64,000 bases of DNA, from contig JAQFVV010012402.1 of NCBI GenBank assembly GCA_028023455.1, positions 17,112,935-17,176,934 on the forward strand, given 5' to 3'. The position numbers and the translations under genes are program-made. The notes below the pieces were generated by a model. That model ran no database searches. It was not told the origin of the DNA and saw only the letters and a list, made by a program, of their open reading frames with translations. The stretch is from Epiperipatus broadwayi (lineage: Eukaryota; Onychophora; Udeonychophora; Euonychophora; Peripatidae). Of the stretch, positions 23,740 to 36,250 are shown piece after piece. Within the stretch, counting starts at the first letter, position 1, and every line of letters starts with the position of its first letter.

Positions 23740-26700
23740 CATTTGTATGGTAATTTCTGGAATCATCATATTTTTAAGGCTTGTCAGGAATTTATTAATA
23801 CTTAAAAAGAAGCAATTTATTAATATTATAATTGCTCAATGTTTTTATTTTTTCTTAAAAAAATTATTGTATCTGCAAGATATCATCATGCTTTATTCAC
23901 AAAAAATCTAAAATTGCATAACAGAAAGACATAACAATTTATATAAAATACATTATAATAATACAATACTAAAATATATTTTATTTATTCCATATATTTA
24001 AAATAGATATCTTGTTAAATATTTTTATTTCAAAATTAAAATTAGAACATATTTCAAATTACATTTAAATCTAAAAATACCCAATTACTATTACAGATAG
24101 ATCAAAAACCTTTCCAACAGCTTCTCATAAAGGAATGAGGCATTGTTACTCAGGCTTGTGAATTGGCAGTTGATAAAGGTTTGGGTAATTTATTCTTCTA
24201 GATAATAATAGTAAGATATTTATTTTCCACACATTTGATAGTTAGATGGAATGCTGGAAAAAAAAATCCCAAATCTAAGTGAAACTAATTTGAATAGAAG
24301 TCACAAAATGTCAAACATTTCACTACATCCATCCATAAAAAAATGGCAGCATGATAAGAAATATTAAAAGCCAATTTGCATTACATGATGTTAAGTCAAT
24401 GTGCAACATTAGTTTAAGAACCAAGTTGAATTTGATTTTAGATCTTAATCTAGTCTACAGTTTATGCATAAAAGATCTAAAAGAAATTGAATAATTATAT
24501 CACAATAAGAAATTTATTGCTTTACATGTGTCACTGCATAATGTGATAGTAGTTATACTTAATGTCAATTTGTAATAATATGAAACCAAAATGCAGAAAA
24601 AAAAAGAAAGGAAAATTAATTTATCTTTCTTCAGAAAGTTTGTTAGCTGATAGTTCCTATAACTATGGGAGACTTTGTATTGTATTATGATCCAAATCCA
24701 TACTAGGCAAAAATCAACAAAATTCTTCAGGTTCAAATGCTTAAGATTTTTCTTTCAGTAAGTGAATCATAATCAAATTATCCTATAGTAGTTGGAATAC
24801 AACTGTCTAGATATTTTTAGCTAGAGAATAAGACAAAAATGGCAAAATCTCCAAATCCTCATCTCTTAATAAACCTGATCACTCACTGTTCATTTATTGT
24901 AGGGTGGGTATTGCAGAAGTCTTCATAGTGTAATAAGCTGTTTTAAAGATGGTTTTACTATTTTCCCTTATTTTTATTACTTGTTCATCTTGAATTATAT
25001 CAATTCATGATCTAGTATGAATCATATAAAAATTTAAGGTTTCCATATACAATATGCATATGAAATGATCTTTCCTCATAAATATTTTTCATAGAACTAT
25101 ATGTTTGCCAGCCGGTCTAAAATATTTATAACTGATGTAATTCAAAACAAGATTATTTTTTTACTGTATTAGTTATAGAGCTAAGTTCCCATAATGTAAA
25201 ATTTTTCACTCATGGTTACTTTAACTTTATTTTGCCTTTAAATTTGCATTTATCAAGCCAAATATATCGAGTATAAAACTAATTCATATAGATAATCTCC
25301 GCAATAAATACAGAGAATCCAGAGTCTAAGTGTTAAAAATCTTCAATCTTATAGCAAAAGGTCTTGGTATAAAATATTTAGTGTCTCTTGTATTTACAAC
25401 ATACGATTAACTTGGCTGGACTCGTTTTTTTTTCAAAATTCTTCTGCATTTCATCTAAGAACTAGTCAAAAGTCATGAAACAATATGCCAAGACCTTAAT
25501 GAATTTTAACGATTGGATAAGCTATAACATTGTTTCCCTAGATAAAGCTTGGTGTCATACTTTATAAGCTTTATTTTAATTGCTTCATTCAGTGTGCAGA
25601 CTTCTTAAAGAAACTAAAATATTCCATATGTAGATTTCATTATTCCGTAATTGAAAAATTAGTCTCAATCTCAGTATAGATTTTGTAATAAGTCATAAAT
25701 ATCAGACATTTAAATTTTTTTTTGCAGTAAATTTTCTATTTGAAACTCTAGCACATACTAAGTTTGAGCAGTAGAATAATAATTTTATTTTCCATTAACA
25801 AATAGATGTTTCAAATTATAACACATGTTTACAAAGTATCTTATAAAACAGAAATGATAACATTAGTCAATTTTTGACATTTCTATAAATGAGTTGCATG
25901 AAAACATGAAATATAATAAGCTAGCTAATTATATTGGACAATAAATTATCATAAAATCTAAATCAAATTTCTCCCTTTTCTTAATGCATAGAAGATAAAA
26001 TATGTAGAGTATAAGCTATATAGTGACTGCAAATAAAATAAAAGGCAAAAGATTTATATTGTTGTTGTTTTTTTAATACCTTTGATTTTTTTGTAAGCAT
26101 TTTTCTGCTTTGCACTTATAAACTGGACTTATTTTTAATTTTTTACTTTCTATAATTGTAGAAAATCTTTCACTCTGTGGGGTATAACTTCTCTTACTTA
26201 TAATACTTTAAATTTAGTTATATATTGAAAATCATTGCCTTTTTTCAAAATTGTTTCAAGATCTTCTTCTCATGAAGTGATTCTGAATACATCTGTTTAA
26301 CCATAGGAGATTGATTACAGAAAACATAAGCATCAAGTAACTTCTAAGAATCCGACTATAACATGCAACAAAAAGATCTACTGTTAAGAAACAATACTTA
26401 AATATAATGTACTTCTAATCATGACTTTTTAATGATTGAAATTGGATAAATTCAATAACAGAATGATAGATACTAAAATGTTAACTACTAGAGAGTAAAA
26501 TCATATCTCCTGCAATGAAATATTAAATTTTATCAAATCATTGTGAAAAAGGATGAAAACAGTGACGAAGATCCTCTTGAAGTAAAACAAATAGCCATTT
26601 AATAGACAAAAATTGCAAGTGAACGAATATCACACAATATTATTTTATTATTCATCAAATATATTACTACAATGATTACAATTATTATATTATTTTAATA

Positions 26701-27340
26701 ACACAAAAATGGATTTAAAATTAGGTGTGAAATTTATATTATAGCAAAGCAAAATAAAATACACCATACTTAAAGCAAAATTATTAAATATAATTAAAAA
26801 ATATTTTATATATAAAGATTTTTTCACCCTTCCACGTTGTCATATCATTGGTTTAGTAACATTTCGATTTCAATACCTCCAATTCCCATTCATTAAAAGA
26901 AAATATTGCATATCCTTTTGTTACTGTTAATAATACTTCATTAATTTATCAAATATGTTTAAAATAATTAAGTCGAAATACATCTAAATTATTGATTAGT
27001 TGTTTACAATAATATTCAATTTAACATTAAAAATTAAATATTCTCTAATATTATACTAGTAATAATAAATAAAATAAAAAAATCATACAATATTAAAATA
27101 TTAGCTAAAAACTAAATTTATACTAAAATTCTCTATATGATCATGGCTTCAGCTATTAGCAAATAGACATTCTCAAGTAAAAAACAGCTACAAACCATCC
27201 ACGTGCACACACACATGCAACAGAACTGCCCTTTCCACGAATCATTTCAAAAACCACCCACCTTGATTATCAAAGGAAGTTTTCATGAAATTGATTGCCT
27301 CAGATTGAAGAAGATTTATTATCAGAGTTTCTTTGAATCT
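23740..27340. other. GPATCH11 intron 3, AT-rich, nothing recognised
   Basis: No exon, RT motif or terminal repeat was recognised. The ORFs at 23726-23911 and 24500-24736 are low-complexity readings of AT-rich intron. Confidence 0.5.
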
Positions 27341-27360
27341 TCTTTTTAATTCATTTTTTT

Positions 27361-29850
27361 TTAGTAAAAAATAACTTCTTCATTGTCAAATAACATTTTA
27401 TGATCTATATTTACTTCATGAATATACAAAACTGAGTTATAATACCTATTTTTAACTTCACTCATATTTAATTTTAGTCTTTCACAAAGATTTAATTTAC
27501 TTTGATGTATATAAATTTTACAACTCCAAGGAATCTTAAAAACTATACCAAAAATATATTTTCCATCAAATGATTTTTTTGAATACTTCCAGTCAACTTT
27601 CATACCACTCAGTAAATGAGTATTTTTATAAACCAATCTATAAATTGAAATAAACTCTTTATTCTCACTAACATTCAAATTTTTATTAATATCAAGTTTG
27701 TAAATATTTTTATTAAATGTGTTTCTAAAAATGCATGATTATAACCCAATTCAATATAATTTAAAGGAAATTGACTTCTTTGGATATAAGCATTATTTTC
27801 AAAATTCTTAAGCCTTTTATTTCTGTAACAAAAATTCAATAAAGAAATTTTCTTATGAGAAAAAGGTTGATAACTGTCAGTGCCTAATCATATTTCTTAT
27901 GTTTAATAAAATCACTTCAAAATAAAATATTATCAATCTTATCAATATTTAAATCTAAACATTTTAATTTAACAAAATCAAAAGTATCCCTCCCAATAGT
28001 AAAATGAATATTAGAATCAAAAGCATTCAATCTATCAAAATGTCCTTCAATTTATCTTTCTGAATAACAAACAAACTATCATCAGCATATCTAACAATTA
28101 ATTTTAATGAAAGAGAAAAATGATTAATAACAGTACTTTCTAAAAAATCAATATAGACAGAGTATATTAAAAAAAAATAACAATCAATAATTCATTCCTC
28201 TCTCTTTAATCTTATAAAAACCATTATTAAAACTTATCTTTTCCTTTTTTGCATTGCCTTAATTAATTAATTAATCTGTTTTTTATAAAATTTTTATTTT
28301 TTGTACAATGCTTACATAACACCCTTCAATCTCAACAGTTTCGATTGCCCATGCAATCTTCTTCAGAACTATAAAATATATATATACACATATATATAAA
28401 TATACAAATTATATAAAAATATACAAATTACATAAAATATACAAATTATATAAAAAACCCATACATATATATTCATAAAAAATACACAAACATATACTTA
28501 TATATCCTTTTAAATACATGAATACAAATAAAATAAATCCCTTAAACATTTTAATTTTAATCTTTTCTCTCCCCTTTCATTAAAACTCTTCAAAATTTTC
28601 CTATACATTATATATATATATTTTAATTATTATTTTTTATTTTTCCCTTATATATTTCTTATTGTATTTTCATGCTATCATTTTTTATCCTTCAAATATT
28701 ACATTTATTTCAATTATTTATCTTTTTCTTTTGTTACCCTTATTCTTTATTTTATTTTTTCATTTTAATTAATCTTTATAACCTTATATCCTATTCGCGA
28801 TATAAGGTTATAAATATGAATTAAAAAAATAAAATAAAATAAAGGATAAGGGTAACAAAAGAAAAAGAAATAATTGAAATAAATGTAATATTTGAAGGAT
28901 ATAAAATGATAGCATGAAAATACAGTAAGAAATATATAAGAAAAAAAATATATATATATATAATGTATAGGAAAATTTTGAAGAATTTTAATGAAAGGGA
29001 AGGGAAAAGATTAAAATGTTTAAGGGATTTATTTTATTTGTATTCATGTATTTAAAAGGATATATAAGTATATGTTTGTGTATTTTTTATGAATATATAT
29101 ACATATGTATAGGTTTTTTTTATATAATTTGTATATTTATGTATATGTGTATATATATTTTATAATTCTGAAGAAGATTGCAGGGGCAATCAAAACTGTT
29201 GAAGTTGAAGGGTGTTATGTAAGTATTGTACAAAAAATAAATTTTTTTATAAAAAACGGATTAAAACACATTATTAAACATAAAATATGTTGAATTCTCT
29301 GATAACAAAAGAAAATCATGAAAACTTTATCTTTATCAGAAGAAAAATATTCACATTTCTCTAAAGCAGAAAGAAATATATTAATACTTTTTAATCTATT
29401 AATTGATTGATACATGTTTTTAATGTTTAAACTACCAAATACACAATCATCCTCTAAATTAGAATTATTTATTTTATTAAATTCCTCAAAAAAAAAAAGA
29501 AGAGATATAAAATTAATATAATTTAAAAAAAAAAAAAAATTATACAAAATTTTAAATCTTATTAATAATCCCCCCTGTAAAATAAAAAATACACCCTAAA
29601 GAAAAATTATCTTCATGAGACTTAACATTGAAGAAAACTTTAGAAGCCATAAAATCACTCAGATAACAACTTAAATAAGTAACCCTAACAAATTTTTTTT
29701 TATTTTCCATAATTTTCATAATATCAATCAACTTAGATTTTGTTTTCTTATTTAAAATACAATTCTTCTCATTATTTAACTCAAAAGAAATTTTACCTTT
29801 AAATTCACAATATCATCCACTAAAAATTATTAATTCATAATACAGATAGA
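27361..29850 (-). pseudogene. Decayed Penelope-like reverse transcriptase
   Basis: On the minus strand, starting from the right, there is first a Lys/Asn-rich upstream part. It is followed by GSLNIKNMYQSINRLKSI (motif A, about 29400-29450), then NGFYKIKERGMNY (motif B region, about 28200-28250). Next comes a YIDFLE-like segment, then LIVRYADDSLFVIQKDKL (catalytic YADD, about 28060-28120), IHFTIGRD, and a downstream 105-codon open segment at 27361-27678. The A motif style (S-x-D/N-I-K-N-M-Y) and the order fit Penelope-like elements better than LINEs. Frameshifts and stops show it is dead. A 1 kb palindrome (28276-29260) sits between motifs A and B. Confidence 0.6.
28276..29260. mobile_element. 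1-kb near-perfect hairpin inserted in the Penelope-like RT
   Basis: Two arms of almost 500 bp are inverted about a centre at 28791-28798, where CCTTATATC is answered by GATATAAGG. Outer landmarks are CTGTTTTTTATAAAATTTTT at the left and its complement near 29230-29260. Then come TTGTACAATGCTTACATAACACCC and, further in, GATTGC-CCAT-GCAATC-TTCTTCAG. Arm similarity is very high apart from a short AT-repeat expansion in the left arm, so the inversion is recent or maintained. The end motif is shared with 13684-13902 and 37788-37862. Confidence 0.85.
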
Positions 29851-30214
29851 TACTTTTCATTAGTTTGAATGTACTAACAATTTATTACACATATAGTGAA
29901 TGGAAAAAATTGAAATAGATATATTTTAAAGATTTTATCTTATAATAGCCAAAAAACGTTAAGTTGAAGTCGATTTTCTTTCAAATATCCAATCTAGATA
30001 ACTATACAATATTGACTGGTAAATAAGACTGTAGTTATTCTTAGCTAGAGGATTGAATAATGACAGAAAAAAGTGTTTTGAGTAGAATTTTCACTTTTTT
30101 CGCAATTGGAAAGCCAGATGAGTAACAGTTCATCTTTCATTGTTCCTTTTTGAGAAATTGTTGGAAAGACTTTTGCTCTGCATTAATTCTTTAAAGGTTG
30201 TTTTATTTATCTAA

Positions 30215-30228
30215 TTATGTTACTTTTA
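30215..30228. repeat. Left 14-bp target site duplication of fold-back element 2
   Basis: TTATGTTACTTTTA here is repeated exactly at 31254-31267 on the other side of the element. Confidence 0.75.
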
Positions 30229-30374
30229 AGCATCACATGATCACATTTCCTATACTAGCACATTAATTGTTGATAAACAGAGCAAAACTCTCCATACAGT
30301 ATTGCCACCTGTGCTAAACAGAGTAATCAATGGATGCCAGAAGGCTTGTGCATAAAATCCCTATCTAATGCCTA

Positions 30375-30441
30375 CTCATCCAATATCCCCAGACTAGTTT
30401 CTGGCTTGTGGCCTTCGTCAGTGAGAAGCTTTGGATCTGAG
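30375..30441 (-). ncRNA. Hammerhead-ribozyme-like motif, copy C
   Basis: Minus strand: CUGACGA, GGC-CACAA-GCC, GAAAC, UAGUC. Inner stem I is UCUCA/UGGGG (two G-U wobbles) and outer stem I is AUCCAA/UUGGAU. One inner-stem base differs from the other copies, yet pairing survives through a wobble. Confidence 0.55.
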
Positions 30442-31088
30442 AGCACTGCATCTAGATCTTAGAATCTAATGCAACCCTCTAGCAACCACCTTTTATCTCT
30501 ACTTAACTACAAAACTATGAGAATGAAATTTAAAACACAAAAAATATTTTCAATCTAAGCTCAATAGCTTATATAGTCATATGGGTCTGAACTCAGTTCA
30601 GCACCCATACATTTTGGAGTCTTTGGCTCTTTTACAACCATAGCCACCACTATCCTATTAGGCAGAATTGGTGTTAAACCATTAAGCATCACATGATCAC
30701 ATTTCCTATACTAGCACATTAATTGTTGATAAACAGAGCAAAACTCTCCACTCTGTTTAGCACAGGTGGCAATACTGTATGGAGAGTTTTGCTCTGTTTA
30801 TCAACAATTAATGTGCTAGTATAGGAAATGTGATCATGTGATGCTTAATGGTTTAACACCAATCCTGCCTAATAGGATAGTGGTGGCTATGGTTGTAAAA
30901 GAGCCAAAGACCCCAAAATGTATGGGTGCTGAACTGAGTTCAGACCCATATGACTATATAAGCTATTGAGCTTAGATTGAAAACATTTTTTGTGTTTTCA
31001 ATTTCATTCTCATAGTTTTGTAGTTAAGTAGAGATAAAAGGTGGTTGCTAGAGGGTTGCATTAGATCCTAAGATCTAGATGCAGTGCT

Positions 31089-31155
31089 CTCAGATCCAAA
31101 GCTCCTCACTGACGAAGGCCACAAGCCAGAAACTAGTCTGGGGATATTGGATGAG
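31089..31155 (+). ncRNA. Hammerhead-ribozyme-like motif, copy D
   Basis: Plus strand: CUGACGA, GGC-CACAA-GCC, GAAAC, UAGUC, with stem I CCUCA/UGGGG and AUCCAA/UUGGAU. Same single oddity (A-A next to stem II) as the other three copies. It lies about 220 bases upstream of GPATCH11 exon 3's 3' end on the opposite strand. Confidence 0.55.
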
Positions 31156-31253
31156 TAGGCATTAGATAGGGATTTTATGCACAAGCCTTCTGGCATCCAT
31201 TGATTACTCTGTTTAGCACAGGTGGCAATACTGTATGGAGAGTTTTGCTCTGT

Positions 31254-31267
31254 TTATGTTACTTTTA
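31254..31267. repeat. Right 14-bp target site duplication of fold-back element 2
   Basis: Exact copy of TTATGTTACTTTTA from 30215-30228. Confidence 0.75.
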
Positions 31268-31372
31268 TTTATTATATTTTTTTGTTAGAATGTAAAATTT
31301 TAGAAATTTAAGCTTTATTGTTTTAGAAAAAAAAAAAAACAATCCTGAAAACGAATTTTTTTTAGGCCTTAC

Positions 31373-31605
31373 ATTAGCAGCATCTAATTGTTCACACACT
31401 TTCCGGCTATGATGAAGATCTTTTTTAATCTGACGTTCAGTGGCTTCATTTCTCTTTCGGTTTCTAAAGTCTTGTGTACTTTTTTTGGTTAATTTCTGTA
31501 CATTTTGCCATCTCGCTAACTGGGTTCGTTCCAATTCTTCTTTGCGACCTAATCCAGATCGATCAGATTTAACATTCAGAGGAATAGGAGTTTTTAAGCC
31601 TTGAC
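31373..31605 (-). CDS. GPATCH11: GPATCH11, coding exon 3
   Basis: A 233-nt minus-strand exon between acceptor ATATAATAG and a strong donor GTAAGG. Its first 2 nt complete the Gly codon from exon 2. It then encodes QGLKTPIPLNVKSDRSGLG (end of the G-patch), followed by a basic, helical stretch (KEELERTQLARWQNVQKL, KKSTQDFRNRKRNEATERQ) and DLHHSRKVCEQLDAAN. The PIPLN-(V/I)-K and S-(R/Q)-(K/R)-xC-(E/Q)-QLD motifs match vertebrate GPATCH11 closely. The middle is probably coiled-coil. Reading past the donor only gives Lys/Phe-rich junk, so the exon ends at AAN. Confidence 0.93.
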
Positions 31606-32049
31606 CTATTATATTACACATATGTTAAAACATTTATTTAAAAAAAGGGAGAATTATGATATTAATATAATAGTAAACAAGAAAAATACAAATATTTATC
31701 ATTAAATACAATAAAGTAGATTAGTAAATAAAATAGTTTCTGATATTTTATCAAACAGTATTAAATAAAAAATAAATAATTACAATAAAATATATTCAAT
31801 CTATAATAAAATTTATATTATTTTTCTAATTTTTAAAACATAGCATTAAATTTTAATATACATTTCAGTAATCTCAATGACATTTTCTTTTTTGTTTTGT
31901 CAAAATGTAATACCTAGAATGTTGAAATCATTGTTACTAACATTATCAATATTTAGTTGAATATTAACCATGAATGTATATGAGATGGTAAATTCTTGAA
32001 TTAGAAATAAAAATAATTTAATGGTTCATCACATGAAAGATCACATACC

Positions 32050-32150
32050 ATTTGAGCACTAGAAATTACAGAGTTGCAATCCTGAGTTCTTAAGCTCATA
32101 AGTTCGTTTCTTTATCACTGCACTAAATTGTGCAGAGCTTCCTAAAATTA
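32050..32150 (-). repeat. Possible tRNA-derived SINE
   Basis: On the minus strand TTTAGTGCAGTGATAAAGAA resembles a tRNA A box (TRGCNNAGYGG type) and GGATTGCAACTCT, about 35 bases on, resembles a B box. Both are imperfect and no acceptor stem is evident, so a functional tRNA is ruled out. Confidence 0.35.
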
Positions 32151-33407
32151 CCCAAAACTAATTGACCATTCTTATTACTTTACTTTTTTTTTTTTGGACA
32201 AAACCCAATGATCACATCACTATTAGTTTCTAAGATATTGTTTCAACGGCTCTATAAGATATTCTCAAAATAAGTAAAAAATTGGACTACAGATGATACT
32301 ATCTCCAAAAAAGCACTTATAGCATACTTATAGAATGATTTAAAATTAATTTACACTTTGGAACTTTTAGAACAGCTACAACTACTAGAGTGAATTTTTT
32401 TTGTGTGCAGTGTCACTAAACAAGGCTGCTGTTTCTTTAGCATAAACTTTAAGCATACAAGCCTTTTCTTATTGTATTTATTGTAACTGTGGGATAATAA
32501 CACTAATAACAAGAAAAAAAACTACTTTTAAGGTGACATTAGAATCTATTCTTCATCAACAATCTAAAACATTTTATTTTGTTTGGTTTGATTTGGATTA
32601 TAAATTCCTATATTTTAGATGAAAAAAAAAAAAAAAATCAAAATTAACATTAGGAATAAACAAAAGTAACATCTGTAAAATTATTTCAAAGAAACATGGT
32701 ATCATATCTTGAACTGTGAACTTCTATAATCAAATGATGCAATTTCCCAACATTAATACTTCAGCAAAATATGTTTTTTCTTTATATATAATTTTGTATT
32801 GATATTAATGTAGCATGTATTATTTCTATTAATAAATTATATATAATATATACAGTTTATGTGTGTATATATAACAAAATACTTAAACTGTAGTGAAATG
32901 CAAAATTATATTCCACAATATGTGGACAATTGTTAATTAAATAATACACTAAAACTGCGAAGTCAGGTTTTTGATGAAATGCATCTTTATGAAAATTGGG
33001 TGTGTATACATTGTGATCTCATAGCCTGTAATAATACATTATGATATTAAAAAACTTAAATTATTTTCTTATAAAAATATCAGATAGACTTATACATGTG
33101 CAATGGTTTAAAACAATTTTTTTCTTTTATTTTTTTGTATAAAATAAGTAAAATCTTATATAAGAGATTAAAATTGTAATATTTTCATTTTTTAATTTAA
33201 CTATTAAAAAAGGAAAAAAGTGAAGAATTGTTTCGTTTTTGTAAAAAGAAATGTAAAAATGTTTTTTATTTTTTAAATTTAATTTTTGATTTAAAAATAT
33301 CCAAGATTTTGTTTACTGATAATGTCAACTGCAAGATATATATCTTTCTGTTATTTAAAAAATATAAATAAGCATTTATTTTTATAGTGCTATGTTTTAT
33401 AAATTGT

Positions 33408-33789
33408 AATACATTAAAGATCAGCCTTTTCAAGCTATTGTGCATGCGCTTTTTACGAGTGTTAATAATAAATGAATACTTTCATTCCCAACACATTTGA
33501 GAGTTTCATTTGAGAGTGACGTTTAGTAAATTCTAGATAATTTCGTCAACGTCATTCATTCAGACATCGTAAACAGTAATTTAAAGTGGATGGTCTATTC
33601 CTCACGTTTTCATTTCCAGTACTTAAGATTTGCCCATATATAAGCATTTGGGTTGGAAGGAATAAGTGGATTCATTTTATTCTTTCATAAATACTATATC
33701 TTGTGTTGGGAATGAAAGTATTCGTTTATTATTAACACTCGTAAAAAGCGCATGCACAATAGCTTGAAAAGGCTGATCTTTAACGTATT
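33408..33789. mobile_element. TIR element (MITE) with 87-bp inverted repeats
   Basis: Inverted repeats at 33408-33494 and 33703-33789 are near identical (AATACATTAAAGATCAGCC... to ...GGCTGATCTTTAACGTATT). They also contain TGCATGCGCTTTTTACGAG. The 208-bp interior has no ORF. Diverged direct copies of TTAAAAAATATAAATAA flank the element near 33356 and 33788, but I cannot decide whether these are a target duplication. A relic of the family is at 2760-2910. It lies in GPATCH11 intron 2. Confidence 0.85.
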
Positions 33790-35589
33790 AAAAAATATAA
33801 ATAAATGCTTAATTGACTGTTTACCAAACTTTCTAACTACAGATAATTAAAGAATAATAGCAAATCCTTTTAAATTCCTTTTGTTGATTTGCTTTTGAAA
33901 TTAGAATATAAAGCACTTTCAGATTGAAAAAAAAAAAAAAATTAAGTTAGTTAAAGTTCAGTTAAGATTAAAAAAAAAAACAATTTAAGTTTGTGATATA
34001 AGTATCATAGCTTTCAGACCAGCTAAAATATTTTGAATCAACTGTTAAGTATCCCGTTAAATGACTATAAAAGAAACCATGTAAAAAAGTTCTTATTTCA
34101 ACTTGAAGTGACTATTCAAAAAAGTTACTGCAAATTGGATTCTATAATTTCAGCAGGAGAAAACTGCTCGATAAGCAATAATTTCAAAATCTAAAGAATT
34201 TGTAATTACTTTATTAGCAGCAAATTGAAACTTATATTGCGTTAGAAGTCAACCCCATTCCACTTTTATATGAGGAACTAAGGAAAGCATCAAATAAAAA
34301 AAAATATTGAATGAGTTATATAAAAAAAAATCTCTCTAGAGTTTTAAGAAGCAAGAAGACTTCTTTGCTAAATTCTTATGACCTAGGCACAGTAAAAGAA
34401 AGGTGCTTAAATATATGTTTTTCCATTTTTTTTAAAATGACAGTTATTTTTATTTCCTTTAATTAATTTTGAATAATAAATAAGGCATATCTATTATTTC
34501 TGATATATACAGATAAACATTTGTAAATTAATATTTTAAAATACTTATTAATTCTATCACCTAATAGAAACAATTCAATCAAATACATATGTATAGTTAT
34601 ATATATTATAACATATCTATTAATTAAAAATTATTATTAATTAAATATAGTTTATTACTTAAAACAATGATAACTCTTTATTCTCAATTTAATATTCCTT
34701 CTACATACGTGCTGTAGTTGAGTAACATTTTGAATCTATATTTTTATAAACTCCTTTGAGTCAACTATTTCTAGTGAGTTTGATAATCAGACTGTAAAGA
34801 ATCTGCAAGTTATAATTTAGTTGCTATGACTAGAGGGTGAATAATATTTCAAAATAAAAATACAGTATTTCTTTCTCAAGGAATATGTGTTTTAATAATA
34901 TTCTTTGCTTAAAATTAACTAGATACATCTATACACATAATAACTGCCATTTAATATGATTTTTTTTAATATCATATTTTGACAGGCTAATATAAAGTTT
35001 CACATGTATCAATTTATAGAAAATGTTTAGAAATTTGCAGTCTTATACATTTTTGATGTATAAACATGTTTTTTTTACAATTTATGAGCTTCATTCTTTC
35101 ATCCAGCCTGTATTCCATTACATTTCTGGGAATGTGATGCACTAATATTTCTTTATCCTTGGACCCAAATAAAACACACAAGGTTTTTTTATTATTACCA
35201 TCCAAAATTTAAAATCTAAAAAGAATAAATTGTGGTTAATTACAATAGTTACTTTATATGTAGATCTGAAAATTGAAAATAAAACAGTATTAAATTAAAA
35301 TGGAGAAACATATACTAAACACTAAGAATGATTCTGAATAAGCTAAATACTTAAGTGATTGAGGCTACAAAAATAATTTAATAAAGATTGAATTATATAA
35401 AATATAATGAAATTGGTTCAAGAAAAGTGAATACTAAAAAACTATGTTCAAATTATAGTGAAGTAAAAAGGTAATAAAAAAGCATAAGTATAAATGGTCG
35501 AATGATAAGTGTAAAAATGGAGATAAATATAATAAATATAAATCAAGGAAAATATTTAAAAATATAGGAAGTAGAAGAAAATTCAGAAA

Positions 35590-36250
35590 ATTAAATATCC
35601 AATTCTGAAAGAAAGATCTGTCAAATGTTGTAGTTAATTATGCAAAGAATTGATGAATGAAACACAAATTTTGAAAGACTTATGTTTGACAAAAATCATA
35701 AAAATTTTATAATAATAAAAAAAAAGAATCATAAAGAACTTATGAACAAAATCAGATAAATCTTTTTCAGAAAGTTGTGAAAACAGAATACTCTAAAGCC
35801 AAGGTAAACATCATAAAATAGTCCAAAATCTATGAAATAGCTATAGAAGAAGCTAAAGCTGATTATAGAAATTAAAGAAAACCATCAAGTTTATTTAATG
35901 ATAATCAAGATTCTATTGTTCTTATAAAGAATACATAAGAGTCTAAAATAAGAAGACTGATGACAGATTAAAATTTAATGCTGAAGAGTCTCAAATAAAT
36001 ACAATAGACATTTAAATGATATTTTAGATAACAAAGATAATGCAGGAAGTGATATCAAGGATTCATCCATGGATAACTATGAAACTTATGGAGAATCAAT
36101 ATATAAGAACAATACCTAGATATAAAAAAGGATTAAATATAAAAAATGATGAGATAAAAAACAAGACAAGAATCAAATTGAAGAAATTAAATAACATGAA
36201 AAGGATATATTTGCTATGGATAATATCTCCCTGGAATATAGACTTAGTTT
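35590..36250 (+). pseudogene. Possible very decayed LINE segment
   Basis: Purine-rich + strand sequence with broken Lys/Glu/Ile-rich readings (for example KAKVNIIK near 35800 and the ORF at 36040-36252). The composition resembles the linker between endonuclease and RT in the LINE at 14.5-16.6 kb. No diagnostic motif is preserved, so this is a guess. Confidence 0.2.

Larger units (their letters stand above)
30229..31253. mobile_element. Fold-back element 2, inverted dimer of a 456-bp unit
   Basis: The element is a head-to-head palindrome centred near 30750. The right half repeats CTCTGTTTAGCACAGG at 30751 and at 31207, 456 bp apart. The left half repeats TGGAGAGTTTTGCTCTG (minus strand) starting at 30750 and 30294, again 456 bp apart. 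So each half is a little more than one unit long, as if copied from a tandem or circular template. Each half carries one hammerhead-like motif. An exact 14-bp target duplication of variable-length retroposon type flanks the whole. It lies in GPATCH11 intron 3, immediately before exon 3. Confidence 0.85.

Noticed and set aside
32050-32150. Possible functional tRNA gene
   Set aside because: A- and B-box-like words exist, but no acceptor stem or cloverleaf can be folded. Kept only as a SINE candidate.
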